This document shows, in pieces, positions 16,079-24,160 of a DNA stretch of 64,000 nt. Source of the DNA: CAYSYM01 sp964435115 (GTDB lineage Bacteria; Chloroflexota; UBA6077; CF-72); NCBI GenBank assembly GCA_964435115.1, contig CAYSYM010000001.1:1-64000 (forward strand). The letters run 5' to 3'. A program made the position numbers and the translations under genes. The notes beneath the pieces are model-generated. The model searched no databases and was not told the origin of the DNA. It saw only the letters and a list, made by a program, of their open reading frames with translations. How positions within the stretch are numbered: position 1 is the stretch's first letter; each line of letters opens with the position of its first letter.

Positions 16079-18196
16079 ATGGACGCGGGGGGCCAGGTCG
16101 AGCCGTTCCGCGCCTACCTGCCCGCTCTCCCGGGGTGGGTCGAGCCAGCCATCTACCTCGGCTTCCTCCTGGTACTGTCGGTCTTCCTTCGGGATGCCAC
16201 GCGCCGGTTGCGCCGCTACGGGGTCGGTTGGGGCGGGTTCCTGGGGGACGTGGCCCGTACCATCCTCAGGCGGCCCCGGGCTGTGGTGTCCGTCCTGGCC
16301 GGGGACGCCCTCGGGCAGAGGCGCCTCCTGCGCCAGCGCTACGCCGGCGTGGTGCACGTGCTCATGTTCGGGTCCTTCCTGGTCCTCACTGTGGGGACCC
16401 TCCTCATCGCCTTCGAGGAGAACCTGGCCGCCAGGCTGGGTGCCCGGTTCCTGCGCGGCGGCTTCTACCTGGGCTACGAAGTCGCGATGGACACGGCCGG
16501 GCTGCTGCTGGTAGCCGGGGTCCTCCTGGCCGCCTGGCGCCGATACGTGCGCCCACCGGAGCACCTCGGCCGGGAGCGGCCCACGATCCCGCTGGTCTAC
16601 GGCCTCCTGCTCTACGCGGCGGTCTCGGGCTTCTTCCTGGAGGCCCTCCGCCTGCTGATCCAGCAGGTACCCTGGGCCGGCTACTCCTACGTCGGATGGC
16701 CCCTGGCCCGGCTCTTGGCGCCAGCGCTTGGTGACCGGCCCTTGGCGCTCTACTGGGGGCTCTGGGGCGCCCACCTGGCCGGCGCCTTCGCAGCCATGGC
16801 GTTCGTGCTCCGCACGGCCCTGGACCACGCCCTCCTGCTGCCGCTTCACATGACCCTCCAGGCCGGCCGGGAACCGGGCCAGTTGGCGCTCCCTTTCAAC
16901 CTGGCCACCCTCACCGACCAGGCAGCCTTGGAGGAGATCAGCGCGGGATTCGGGGATGTAGGGCAGCTGGATTGGTGGCGTCGATTCAGCTTCGACATCT
17001 GCGTCGACTGCGGCCGGTGCGATCTGGTTTGCCCGGCCCTGGCCGCCGGCCGCCCCCTGTCGCCACGGGCGCTCGTGCAGATGCTCGGGTCCGAGGTCCG
17101 GGGCTCACAGCCTGCAGGTGGGGGTGATGGCGACCTGTTCACTCGGGGCGTGCTCAACGAAGCCACAGTCTGGTCCTGTCTGACCTGTTGGGCCTGCGCG
17201 ACGGAATGCCCGGCCTGGATCGACCTGCCCGGGACCATCGTCGATCTACGCCGGAACCGGGTTGGCCAGAGCCGGTTGGACGAGCGCCAGATAGGCCTGC
17301 TCGACAGCCTGGAGCGGCACGGCAACCCCTTCGGCGTGCCCGCCTCCGAGCGCACCGAGTGGCTGGCTGGCCTCGGCGTGCCGACCGTTCGCGAGCGGCC
17401 CGACGCCGAGTACCTGTACTGGATCGGGTGCATGGCCGCCTACAACTCCCGTCTGCGCCGCGTGGCCGAGGCGACGATCCGGATCCTCCAGCACGCGGGT
17501 GTGAGCTTCGCCACCCTGGGGGAGGAGGAACGGTGCTGCCAGGAGAGCGCCAGGAAGGCGGGCGACGAGGCGGGTTTCCAGTTGCAGGCCGTAGCCACCA
17601 TCGGGCTCCTTGAGGAGCTCAAGGTCACGCGTATCCTGACCCACTGCGCCCACTGCTTCATCACCTTTGCTAAGGACTATCCGGGGCTGGGCGGCAGCTT
17701 CGAGGTCGTCCACCACAGCCAACTCATCGCCCAACTGATCCGGGAGGGCCGGGTCCCCCGGCCCAGGGCGCCGCTGGATGGCCCTGTCACGTATCACGAT
17801 CCCTGCAACCTGGGACGCCTGGTCGGCGAGTACAGGGCGCCACGCGAGGTGGCCAGGTTCGCGGCGGGGGGGCCCCTGGTGGAGATGGAGCGCTCGGGGG
17901 ACCGGTCGTTCTGCTGCGGGGCAGGGGGCGGGAACTACTTCTGGGTTGTCCCCGAGCGGGACAAGGTCAGCCGCCTGCGCCTGGAGCAGGCCCGGGCCAC
18001 CGGGGCGACGACGGTGGCCACCGCCTGCCCCTTCTGCCTGGCCATGCTCGAGGACGCGTCCGGCTCCACCGACGACCGCGTGCACGTGGCGGACCTCGCC
18101 GAACTCGTCGTCATGGCTCTCACCGGCCCAGTGCCTCCTGGACCTGAGAACCCGCCAATTCAGGCAGTGCAGCATATGCGAAGGGGCGTGTCTTGA
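16079..18196 (+). CDS. Membrane Fe-S EtfAB:(mena)quinone oxidoreductase-like protein (NarI-like + ferredoxin + CCG domains)
   Basis: 705 aa. The N-terminal half (about 15-260) has around six membrane helices with conserved His residues, like NarI/DsrM-type haem b subunits. Two 4Fe-4S motifs follow: 'CVDCGRCDLVCP' near 310 and 'CLTCWACATECP' near 365. Two HdrB-type CCG domains come next ('CCQES', 'HCAHCF', 'HDPCNLGR', 'CCGAGGG' and 'CPFC'). This architecture is that of the membrane EtfAB:quinone oxidoreductases (EMO-type) and fits its place directly after etfBA. GGGAGG at 16066-16071 precedes ATG 16079. The same architecture occurs in other Hdr-like reductases, so the partner rests on context. 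Confidence 0.85.
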   Translation: MDAGGQVEPFRAYLPALPGWVEPAIYLGFLLVLSVFLRDATRRLRRYGVGWGGFLGDVARTILRRPRAVVSVLAGDALGQRRLLRQRYAGVVHVLMFGSFLVLTVGTLLIAFEENLAARLGARFLRGGFYLGYEVAMDTAGLLLVAGVLLAAWRRYVRPPEHLGRERPTIPLVYGLLLYAAVSGFFLEALRLLIQQVPWAGYSYVGWPLARLLAPALGDRPLALYWGLWGAHLAGAFAAMAFVLRTALDHALLLPLHMTLQAGREPGQLALPFNLATLTDQAALEEISAGFGDVGQLDWWRRFSFDICVDCGRCDLVCPALAAGRPLSPRALVQMLGSEVRGSQPAGGGDGDLFTRGVLNEATVWSCLTCWACATECPAWIDLPGTIVDLRRNRVGQSRLDERQIGLLDSLERHGNPFGVPASERTEWLAGLGVPTVRERPDAEYLYWIGCMAAYNSRLRRVAEATIRILQHAGVSFATLGEEERCCQESARKAGDEAGFQLQAVATIGLLEELKVTRILTHCAHCFITFAKDYPGLGGSFEVVHHSQLIAQLIREGRVPRPRAPLDGPVTYHDPCNLGRLVGEYRAPREVARFAAGGPLVEMERSGDRSFCCGAGGGNYFWVVPERDKVSRLRLEQARATGATTVATACPFCLAMLEDASGSTDDRVHVADLAELVVMALTGPVPPGPENPPIQAVQHMRRGVS

Positions 18197-18222
18197 CGGG
18201 CCGGCCGGTTAGGACTACAAGA

Positions 18223-19065
18223 ATGAAGGGGTATGTTGTCTTGGACGACAGGAATGGTGCCCCGAAGCCGCGATGCGTCGCTGGCCAGGGTCGTTCCCTG
18301 AGCACCGCGCGAGCCGTCCTGCGGGTCCTGGACTTCATGGCGAGGCGACCACCCAGTGTTGGGGTAGATGAGGTCGCCTCCATCCTGGGCAAGAGTCCTT
18401 GGACTGCCCGGTACGTGCTGAACAGCCTAGTGCAGGAAGGGTTTGCCGTTCATGAGGGACACGCGGCCCGGTACCGCCTGGACCGCCCATGGTTGGTGCC
18501 GCCTGCTGTCGGAGAGACGGCGTGCGTCCCGGAGATCCTCCGGGCGCTCTCCCTTCGGACGCGGCAACGGGCCTATCTCGCCGTCTGGCAGGACGGCGCC
18601 GTCGTGGTCGAGGTGGCGGGTAAGCAGGGGCTTCCTGTGATGCAGGGCGTTGGGCCGCGGCTGACTCGCGACGCCCACGCCCTGGCCATCGGCAAGGCCC
18701 TCCTGGCCTACCTCCCGTCGGGGGTGGTCGCCAACTACGCCGAGGTCACCGGGCTCCCGGCCTTCACGCCGAAAACCATCACCGACTCCAGGGAGCTGGG
18801 CCGGGAGCTGGAGGTGGTTCGCGCCCTCGGGGTGGCCTTCGACCGGGAGGAGCACCAGGAGGGGTTCTGTTGCGTGGCGGCCCCGGTGTTCAACCTCCCC
18901 GGCCAGGTGATCGGGTCCCTGGGCGTGTCGGTCGCCGCCAAGCGGTTCCCGCTCCAGCGGCACGAGCTGGCCCGCGCGGTGGCGGAGGCGGCCAGGCGGG
19001 CCTCCGGGGCGCCCCGCGATCCAGTGGATACGGGGGAGCTGCTGGGGAGGCGACCGGCGGTCTAG
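18223..19065 (+). CDS. IclR-family transcriptional regulator
   Basis: 280 aa from ATG 18223. A winged-helix domain spans about 24-84 ('SLSTARAVLRVLDFMARRPPSVGVDEVASILG'... in outline). The ligand-binding GAF-like domain has 'RLTRDAHALAIGKALLAYLP' and 'VAFDREEHQEGFCCVAAPV'. A TTG at 18193 overlapping the previous stop (TTGA) would add 10 residues and is a real alternative. It is the likely local regulator of the oxidation cluster, sitting inside it in the same direction. No operator is identified. Confidence 0.9.
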   Translation: MKGYVVLDDRNGAPKPRCVAGQGRSLSTARAVLRVLDFMARRPPSVGVDEVASILGKSPWTARYVLNSLVQEGFAVHEGHAARYRLDRPWLVPPAVGETACVPEILRALSLRTRQRAYLAVWQDGAVVVEVAGKQGLPVMQGVGPRLTRDAHALAIGKALLAYLPSGVVANYAEVTGLPAFTPKTITDSRELGRELEVVRALGVAFDREEHQEGFCCVAAPVFNLPGQVIGSLGVSVAAKRFPLQRHELARAVAEAARRASGAPRDPVDTGELLGRRPAV

Positions 19066-19106
19066 CGGCAGGGTTCACGACGTGTGAGGTGATGAGGGGG
19101 TGCGCC

Positions 19107-20159
19107 ATGCGGGCAGTGCGGATGTACGCCTACAACGTGCCGTGGAAGGAGGCCATGCGGGTCGATGACGTTCCCGAGCCCGACATCATGAGCCCCTTCG
19201 ACGTAATCGTAAGGATCGGGGGAGCCGGCCTGTGCCGGACCGACCTGCACCTGGTGGAGGCGGTGTGGCGGGAGGCCCTGGGTGACCCGGAGCTCCCGTA
19301 CACCCTCGGCCACGAGAATGCCGGGTGGGTCGAGGAGGTCGGCTCCGCGGTGACTGGGCTCGCTAAGGGGGACCCCGTCATCTTGCACCCCCTGATGACC
19401 TGCGGGCTGTGCCGGGCCTGCCGGACCGGGTACGACATGGCCTGCGAGGCCGGGCTATTCCCGGGCCTGGACGGCACCGACGGCGGGTTCGCCGAGTACC
19501 TGAAGACCTCGGTCCGGGCCGTCGTCAAGCTGGCCCCGGGGACCGACCCCGTCCCCCTGGCTCCCTTCGCTGACGCAGGTATCACCGCCTACCACGCGGT
19601 GAAGAAGATCGTGCCGTACACCTACCCGGGCACGTGGGCCGTGGTCGTGGGGGTCGGCGGCCTGGGTCATTTCGCCGTGCAGCTCCTCAAGGTGATGACC
19701 ACGGCGCGGGTTATCGCCCTGGACAGCCGGGAGGACCGGCTGGACTTCGCCCGCGAGCTCGGTGCTGACGAGGGCGTCCTGGCGGGCGAGGACGGTGGGG
19801 TCACCGAGGTCCTGCGGATCACCGAAGGCCGGGGCGCCGACGTGATCCTGGACTTTGTGGGCGAGCACGGCACGCCTGAGCGGGCCCTGCAGTTCCTGCG
19901 CCAGGCGCGGGGCGGCACGTACATGGTGATCGGCTACGGCGGGGTGGTCGCCCCCACCACGCTCGACATGATCGCCCGCGAGTTGAACATCCTGGGGAGC
20001 ATCGTCGGCTCCTACAGTGAGCTCACCGACCTGATGGAGCTGAACCGCCAGGGAAGGGTCACCATCCGGGCGGTGCGGTTCCCACTGGAGGAGGTGGCCC
20101 AAGCGATGGAGGAGTTGAACACCGGTCGGGTGCTCGGGCGGGCCGTGCTCGTGACGTGA
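19107..20159 (+). CDS. Zinc-dependent alcohol dehydrogenase (MDR superfamily)
   Basis: 350 aa. Catalytic zinc ligands are visible in 'GLCRTDLHLVEAVW' and 'TLGHENAGWVEEVG'. The structural zinc lobe 'CGLCRACRTGYDMAC' has four Cys, and the NAD-binding Rossmann motif is 'VVVGVGGLGHFAVQLLK'. GAGGGGG at 19094-19100 precedes ATG 19107. It ends the oxidation cluster and may supply or consume the same alcohol/carbonyl pair as the GMC enzyme, using NAD(P) instead of flavin. The substrate is not predictable. Confidence 0.92.
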   Translation: MRAVRMYAYNVPWKEAMRVDDVPEPDIMSPFDVIVRIGGAGLCRTDLHLVEAVWREALGDPELPYTLGHENAGWVEEVGSAVTGLAKGDPVILHPLMTCGLCRACRTGYDMACEAGLFPGLDGTDGGFAEYLKTSVRAVVKLAPGTDPVPLAPFADAGITAYHAVKKIVPYTYPGTWAVVVGVGGLGHFAVQLLKVMTTARVIALDSREDRLDFARELGADEGVLAGEDGGVTEVLRITEGRGADVILDFVGEHGTPERALQFLRQARGGTYMVIGYGGVVAPTTLDMIARELNILGSIVGSYSELTDLMELNRQGRVTIRAVRFPLEEVAQAMEELNTGRVLGRAVLVT

Positions 20160-20223
20160 CCTGGTCTCCGCTTCGATGCGGTGCCCCAACGATGGGGTCT
20201 CATGCCCCTGGGGATGACCACAA

Positions 20224-20364
20224 CATGTTGCCAAAGCAAAGGGGCTGCCGACGCACCCGCACCACAAGCATGTCGGCGAGCACGAGGAGGCGGGGCCGAG
20301 CCCGCAGCCGAGCGTGCACCAGGTGGCCGGCGAGATCGGCGACTACCTGCGGGCCGACCGCTGA
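20224..20364 (+). pseudogene. 3' fragment of a TumE/DUF6516-like toxin gene
   Basis: An open frame between an in-frame TGA at 20215-20217 and the stop at 20362-20364 encodes 'GLPTHPHHKHVGEHEEAG' then a short acidic helix. As I recall the TumE/DUF6516 family, its C-terminal end has an LPTFPHH.H motif followed by such a tail. No start codon or N-terminal domain precedes it. I read it as the decayed end of a toxin gene at the downstream edge of the oxidation cluster. The assignment rests on one short motif. Confidence 0.4.
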
Positions 20365-20393
20365 GGCACGGTTGGCGGGGGGAGCGCGGGCGG

Positions 20394-20399
20394 TAGAGT
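20394..20399 (+). promoter_or_regulatory. Leaderless-type -10 box (TAGAGT)
   Basis: TAGAGT, then 6 nt, then GTG 20406 of the RpiB-like gene. Confidence 0.5.
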
Positions 20400-20405
20400 T
20401 GAGAC

Positions 20406-20855
20406 GTGCGCATCTCCGTGGGTGCCGACGACACGGGCCCCCTGCCTGACTCCGTGCTCCAGAAGCTACGCGAGCGAGGGCACGACGTCCTCCTCCACGG
20501 CGACCTGGCCGGGCCGCATGCCGAGTACGTGGACGTGGCCGAGCAGGTGGCGCGGGATGTCGCGGAGGGGCGAGCCGACGAGGGTGTCGTGATGTGCTGG
20601 ACCGGCACGGGCGTGAGCATCGCCGCCAACAAGGTCCCCGGCGTGCGCGCCGCGCTGTGCCTCGACGCCGAGACGGCCCGCGGGGCACGCCGCTGGAACC
20701 ATGCCAATGTCCTCGCGCTCAGCATGCGCGCCACCTCGACGCCGGTGGCCGAGGAGATCCTCGACGGCTGGTTCTCTGAGCCGTTCGGCTCGGACCCGGC
20801 GGACGCGGAGAACGTCGCCAAGCTCGACCGTCTCGACCGACGGCGGGGCGGCTGA
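20406..20855 (+). CDS. RpiB/LacA/LacB-family sugar-phosphate isomerase-like protein
   Basis: 149-aa protein of the RpiB fold: 'RISVGADDTGPLPDSVLQKLRERGH' at the N-terminus, 'GVVMCWTGTGVSIAANKVPGVRAA' with the catalytic Cys of the family, and 'RRWNHANVLALSMRAT'. The family interconverts ribose-5-P/ribulose-5-P or galactose-6-P/tagatose-6-P. The usual His-Asn-Asp of the second active-site loop is altered (WNHAN), so the substrate may differ. It is a leaderless GTG gene standing alone upstream of a lipoprotein gene. Confidence 0.85.
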   Translation: MRISVGADDTGPLPDSVLQKLRERGHDVLLHGDLAGPHAEYVDVAEQVARDVAEGRADEGVVMCWTGTGVSIAANKVPGVRAALCLDAETARGARRWNHANVLALSMRATSTPVAEEILDGWFSEPFGSDPADAENVAKLDRLDRRRGG

Positions 20856-21020
20856 GGGCGCACCCACCGCCCTGCCCAGGGCCAGGCCCTGTCTCGGGGT
20901 CCGCCACCGGGCGTCACGCGCCGGGCGAGAGGCGGCTCGACCCGCCAGGGGCGACCGACTCGCCACGCCTCGGCGACGTTCCCGTCTCGGCCGCGGTTGT
21001 TCGGCGCCCCAGGCCACCCC

Positions 21021-21026
21021 TACTAT
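21021..21026 (+). promoter_or_regulatory. -10 box (TACTAT) upstream of the repeat-C lipoprotein gene
   Basis: TACTAT ends 9 nt before GTG 21036, and the repeat copy C lies just inside the resulting transcript. Confidence 0.45.
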
Positions 21027-21035
21027 CCGGCGCGC

Positions 21036-22295
21036 GTGCGACGCCTGCCCCCGCCCGGCGCTTTGTGCTTCCTCTTCAGGCTCCTCAGCCCGTGGGCCGC
21101 ATCGGCGCCGGTGCATGCCACACGCTGGCGCACGGGCGTACTCCTGGCTGCTGCTCTCGGCGTCCTGGCCGCGGGCTGTGTGCCGGGCCGCGAACCGCTG
21201 CTGAGTGGCGTGGCCGCGAGCCGGCCCGCGATCTCGCCGGACCTGCGACGCCTGGAAAACCGGCTGGACATCAGCTACACCCTGGGAGCCCCCGCTGAGG
21301 TCTCCGCGTACGTCCAGGCCGCTGATGGCCGGCAGTGGACGGTCTACGAGCGCCAGCCCCGGCCGACACGGGGCGCCTACCGGCTGGCGCTGGACGGCAC
21401 CGTCCCTGGGCCGGGGCTCCACGAGCGACGGGTGCTGCCCGACGGCGACTACCGGGTCATCCTGCGCGTCGGCGCCGGCGACCAGGCGCAGGAGGTGACG
21501 GTTCCGCTCCCGATACGCGGCGCCGACCCGAGTCCGCTGCAGATCGACAACCTGGCGCTCCTCCCCGACCGCATCTCGCCCAACTTCGACGCGATCGACG
21601 ACATCGCGCAGGCCGCCTACCGGATCTCGAAGGACGCGCTGGTGACCCCGTTCGCCGAGCGCGTGGAGCCGGACGGCCGGCGGAAGCGCTGGTGGACGGG
21701 TGAGGAGGTGAAGGTGGAGGCTGGCGAGCAGCGCCTCCAGTGGGATGGGACCCTGAGTGGGAACCCCGTCCCAGACGGGAGCTACGAGTTCGGCATCCGC
21801 GCGCGAGACCCGGCGGGGAACGTCAGCGAGTCGCGCCAGCCCCTCGCCGTCGAGGCGGGTGGAACCCCCGAGGCCAAGATCGTGTGGGCGCGGATCGCCC
21901 CGCGCGAGATCATTCGCGGCAGCCAGGTGTGTGCCGATATCACGGTGCGCAACACCGGCTCGACGGTCCTCCGCACCCAGGGGCCGGATCCCGGCTACGT
22001 CTACAACTCATTCGACTCCTACTCGTCGATCGCCGATCGCCAGCTCGTCGAACGCGCGGGGTACTGGCGCGTCGGTCTGGACTGGGCGGGCTCGGCGGAC
22101 ACCAGCAACGCCCGGTACCCGTACCGGTGGGGCTTCGGCAAGGACCTGGCGCCGGGCGAGGAGGCGACCGTGCGCGGGTGCGTGGCAGTGAACAATGAGA
22201 ACCGCAAGATGGTGTTCTTCGCCGCGCTGATCCAGGAGAACGTGGCGATCCGTGAGAGCGGCACCGGCTTCACCCAGGTGCGCGTGAGCTGGTAG
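21036..22295 (+). CDS. Putative lipoprotein with FlgD/Ig-like beta domains
   Basis: 419 aa if started at GTG 21036. A second in-frame GTG at 21111, inside repeat copy C, would give a textbook lipoprotein signal directly (basic n-region, 'GVLLAAALGVLAAGC'). The mature protein has beta-rich domains: one resembling FlgD/Ig repeats ('LQWDGTLSGNPVPDGSYEFGI') and a C-terminal intracellular-proteinase-inhibitor-like or Ig module. No catalytic motif is seen. An envelope or adhesive role is plausible. The start is uncertain because the repeat overlaps the 5' end. Confidence 0.7.
   Translation: MRRLPPPGALCFLFRLLSPWAASAPVHATRWRTGVLLAAALGVLAAGCVPGREPLLSGVAASRPAISPDLRRLENRLDISYTLGAPAEVSAYVQAADGRQWTVYERQPRPTRGAYRLALDGTVPGPGLHERRVLPDGDYRVILRVGAGDQAQEVTVPLPIRGADPSPLQIDNLALLPDRISPNFDAIDDIAQAAYRISKDALVTPFAERVEPDGRRKRWWTGEEVKVEAGEQRLQWDGTLSGNPVPDGSYEFGIRARDPAGNVSESRQPLAVEAGGTPEAKIVWARIAPREIIRGSQVCADITVRNTGSTVLRTQGPDPGYVYNSFDSYSSIADRQLVERAGYWRVGLDWAGSADTSNARYPYRWGFGKDLAPGEEATVRGCVAVNNENRKMVFFAALIQENVAIRESGTGFTQVRVSW
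21058..21145 (+). repeat. Dispersed ~90-bp hairpin repeat, copy C
   Basis: GGCGCTTTGTGCTTCC, then CTCAGCCCGTGGGCC. Arms GTGGGCC (21092-21098) and GGCGCAC (21127-21133, one mismatch) are separated by 28 nt. It overlaps the predicted N-terminus of the lipoprotein gene in frame. Confidence 0.7.
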
Positions 22296-22409
22296 CGGGC
22301 GCCATTCGAGGCGGGACGGGACGGGCAGGCGTGCCGGAGGCGGGAGCAGCGCAACCCGACCCGCGGGTTCGCGGCGGGCCGTCCTGGCACGTCGCGCGGC
22401 GTTGGCTGG

Positions 22410-23354
22410 ATGGCTGACGGGCTGGGCCACCGCACCGGGGGCTCGGGTTGGGCGCCGACGCCCGGCCGGCGCCCACGCATCTCCGCCGTCGTCGTCTCGT
22501 ACAACACCCGCGCCCTGCTGCGCGATGCCCTGGCTTCGCTGGCGCCGCTCGCCGAGCTGGAGATCGTCGTCGTGGACAACGCCTCGACCGACGGGAGCGC
22601 GGCCATGGTGGCGCGCGAGTTCCCCGCCGCGCGGCTGATCCAGTCCACCACGAATGGTGGGTTCGCGGCCGGGGTGAACCTGGGGGTCCAGGCGTCGCGC
22701 GGCGCCTACCTGCTCCTGCTCAACCCGGATGCCCGCCTGCCGGGCGACGCCCTGGGCCAGCTCGCCGGGCTCCTGGACGCCCGCCCCGGCGCGGCAGCGG
22801 CCGGGGCGGCGCTGGCGTTCGGCGATGGCCGGCCGCAGGCGAGCGCCTTCAGGTTCCCGGGGCTCGCCCAGCTCGTCCTGGACCTCTTCCCCGTGAGGCG
22901 CCTCCAGGCGACCCGGTTGAACGGCCGCTACGCGCCCGCCTCGAGGCCGATCCAGGTGGACCATCCGCTGGGAGCGTGCATGCTGGTGCGGCGGAGCGCG
23001 TGGGACGACGTGGGCCCGTTCGACGAGGGGTACTTCATGTACGTGGAGGAGGTGGACTGGTGCCGCCGCGCCCGGGCTCGGGGCTGGGAGGTGTGGCACG
23101 TGCCCGGGGCCGTCGCCGTGCACCACGGCGGCCAGGCGACCCGGCAGCAGGCGGACGCCATGTTCGCCCAGCTCTGGAGGAGTCGGCTGCGCTACTACGA
23201 GCGGTACCACGGCCCGCTGTACACCCGCCTGGTGCGGCTCCTCGTCCGCTGGGGGATGCGCGCCGAAGCCGCACGCGCCCGGCGCCGGCTGTCGGGTCCG
23301 CCCCTCGCCGGCCGGCTCGCGGCGGTGCGCGCGGTCCAGGAGCTCGCCGCGTGA
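22410..23354 (+). CDS. Family 2 glycosyltransferase (rhamnosyltransferase-like)
   Basis: 314 aa. The GT-A fold is clear: 'ISAVVVSYNTRALLRDALASL', 'EIVVVDNASTDGS', 'NGGFAAGVNLG', the donor/metal 'LLLLNPDARL' in DxD position, and 'PFDEGYFMYVEEVDWCRRAR' containing the acidic ED motif. Such enzymes add sugars to polysaccharides or glycolipids at the cytoplasmic membrane. Start ATG 22410 is uncertain, since about 20 disordered residues precede the domain. Its stop overlaps the next glycosyltransferase start (GTGA), so the two are co-translated. Confidence 0.9.
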   Translation: MADGLGHRTGGSGWAPTPGRRPRISAVVVSYNTRALLRDALASLAPLAELEIVVVDNASTDGSAAMVAREFPAARLIQSTTNGGFAAGVNLGVQASRGAYLLLLNPDARLPGDALGQLAGLLDARPGAAAAGAALAFGDGRPQASAFRFPGLAQLVLDLFPVRRLQATRLNGRYAPASRPIQVDHPLGACMLVRRSAWDDVGPFDEGYFMYVEEVDWCRRARARGWEVWHVPGAVAVHHGGQATRQQADAMFAQLWRSRLRYYERYHGPLYTRLVRLLVRWGMRAEAARARRRLSGPPLAGRLAAVRAVQELAA

Positions 23355-24160
23355 GCGCCGGGCGGCCGCGCCTCACGGCGGCGGTCATCGCGCGTGACGA
23401 AGAGGGCGTGATCGGGGAGTGTCTGGCATCCGTCGCCTGGGCCGACGAAGTGCTGGTGCTGGTAGACGCGGCGACACGCGACCGCACGCGCGAGGTGGCC
23501 GCGGGCCTGGGCGCCAAGGTGGAGGAGCGGCCGTTCCGGAACTTCGCCGCGCAGCGCGATCTGGCCCTCGCCCTGAGCACCGGAGACTGGGTGCTCTTCG
23601 TGGACGCGGACGAGCGAGTGACGCCCGCGCTGCACGCCGAGGTCGAGGCGGCGATCGCCGCGCCGGGCGGCCGGGTAGGCTTCTGGATTCCCCGCGACAA
23701 CTACCTGCTTGGGCGCGTGGTGCGCGGCGCCGGCTGGTACCCGGACCACCAGCTCCGCCTGTTGAAGCGGGGCGCGGCCCACTTCGACCCGCGGCGAGTG
23801 GTCCACGAGGTGGCGCTGTTGGACGGACCGGCCGGCTATTTGGGCTGCGCGCTCGTGCACCTCAACTACCGCAGCCTGGCCGAGTTCGTCCGCAAGCAGG
23901 AGCGGTACCACCGGCTCGAGGCGGACCGATGGCTGCTGGCCCACGGACGGCCCCGTCTCCGTGCCATCGTGGGTCAGCCGGCGCGCGAGTTCTGGCGGCG
24001 CTACGTCCGACTGGGGGGGTACCGTGAAGGCCTGCTCGGGCTCACGCTGAGCGCCCTGCTCGCCTGGTACGTGGGCAAGGCGGTGTGGCGGGCACGCTCG
24101 ATCCCGGCGCCGGCGCTCACGCCCCCCGCGCTGCCCGGCGCAGCTGGTCCACGGTCGTGA
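23351..24160 (+). CDS. Family 2 glycosyltransferase (KdtX/WaaE-like)
   Basis: 269 aa from GTG 23351, overlapping the preceding stop by 4 nt. 'LTAAVIARDEEGVIGECLASVAWADEVLVLVD' and 'DWVLFVDADERVTPAL' give the nucleotide-sugar site and DxD. 'NYLLGRVVRGAGWYPDHQLRLLKRG' is typical of the lipopolysaccharide-core type subfamily. A hydrophobic C-terminal stretch may associate with the membrane. Its 3' end overlaps the convergent gene by 44 bp. Confidence 0.9.
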   Translation: MSAGRPRLTAAVIARDEEGVIGECLASVAWADEVLVLVDAATRDRTREVAAGLGAKVEERPFRNFAAQRDLALALSTGDWVLFVDADERVTPALHAEVEAAIAAPGGRVGFWIPRDNYLLGRVVRGAGWYPDHQLRLLKRGAAHFDPRRVVHEVALLDGPAGYLGCALVHLNYRSLAEFVRKQERYHRLEADRWLLAHGRPRLRAIVGQPAREFWRRYVRLGGYREGLLGLTLSALLAWYVGKAVWRARSIPAPALTPPALPGAAGPRS

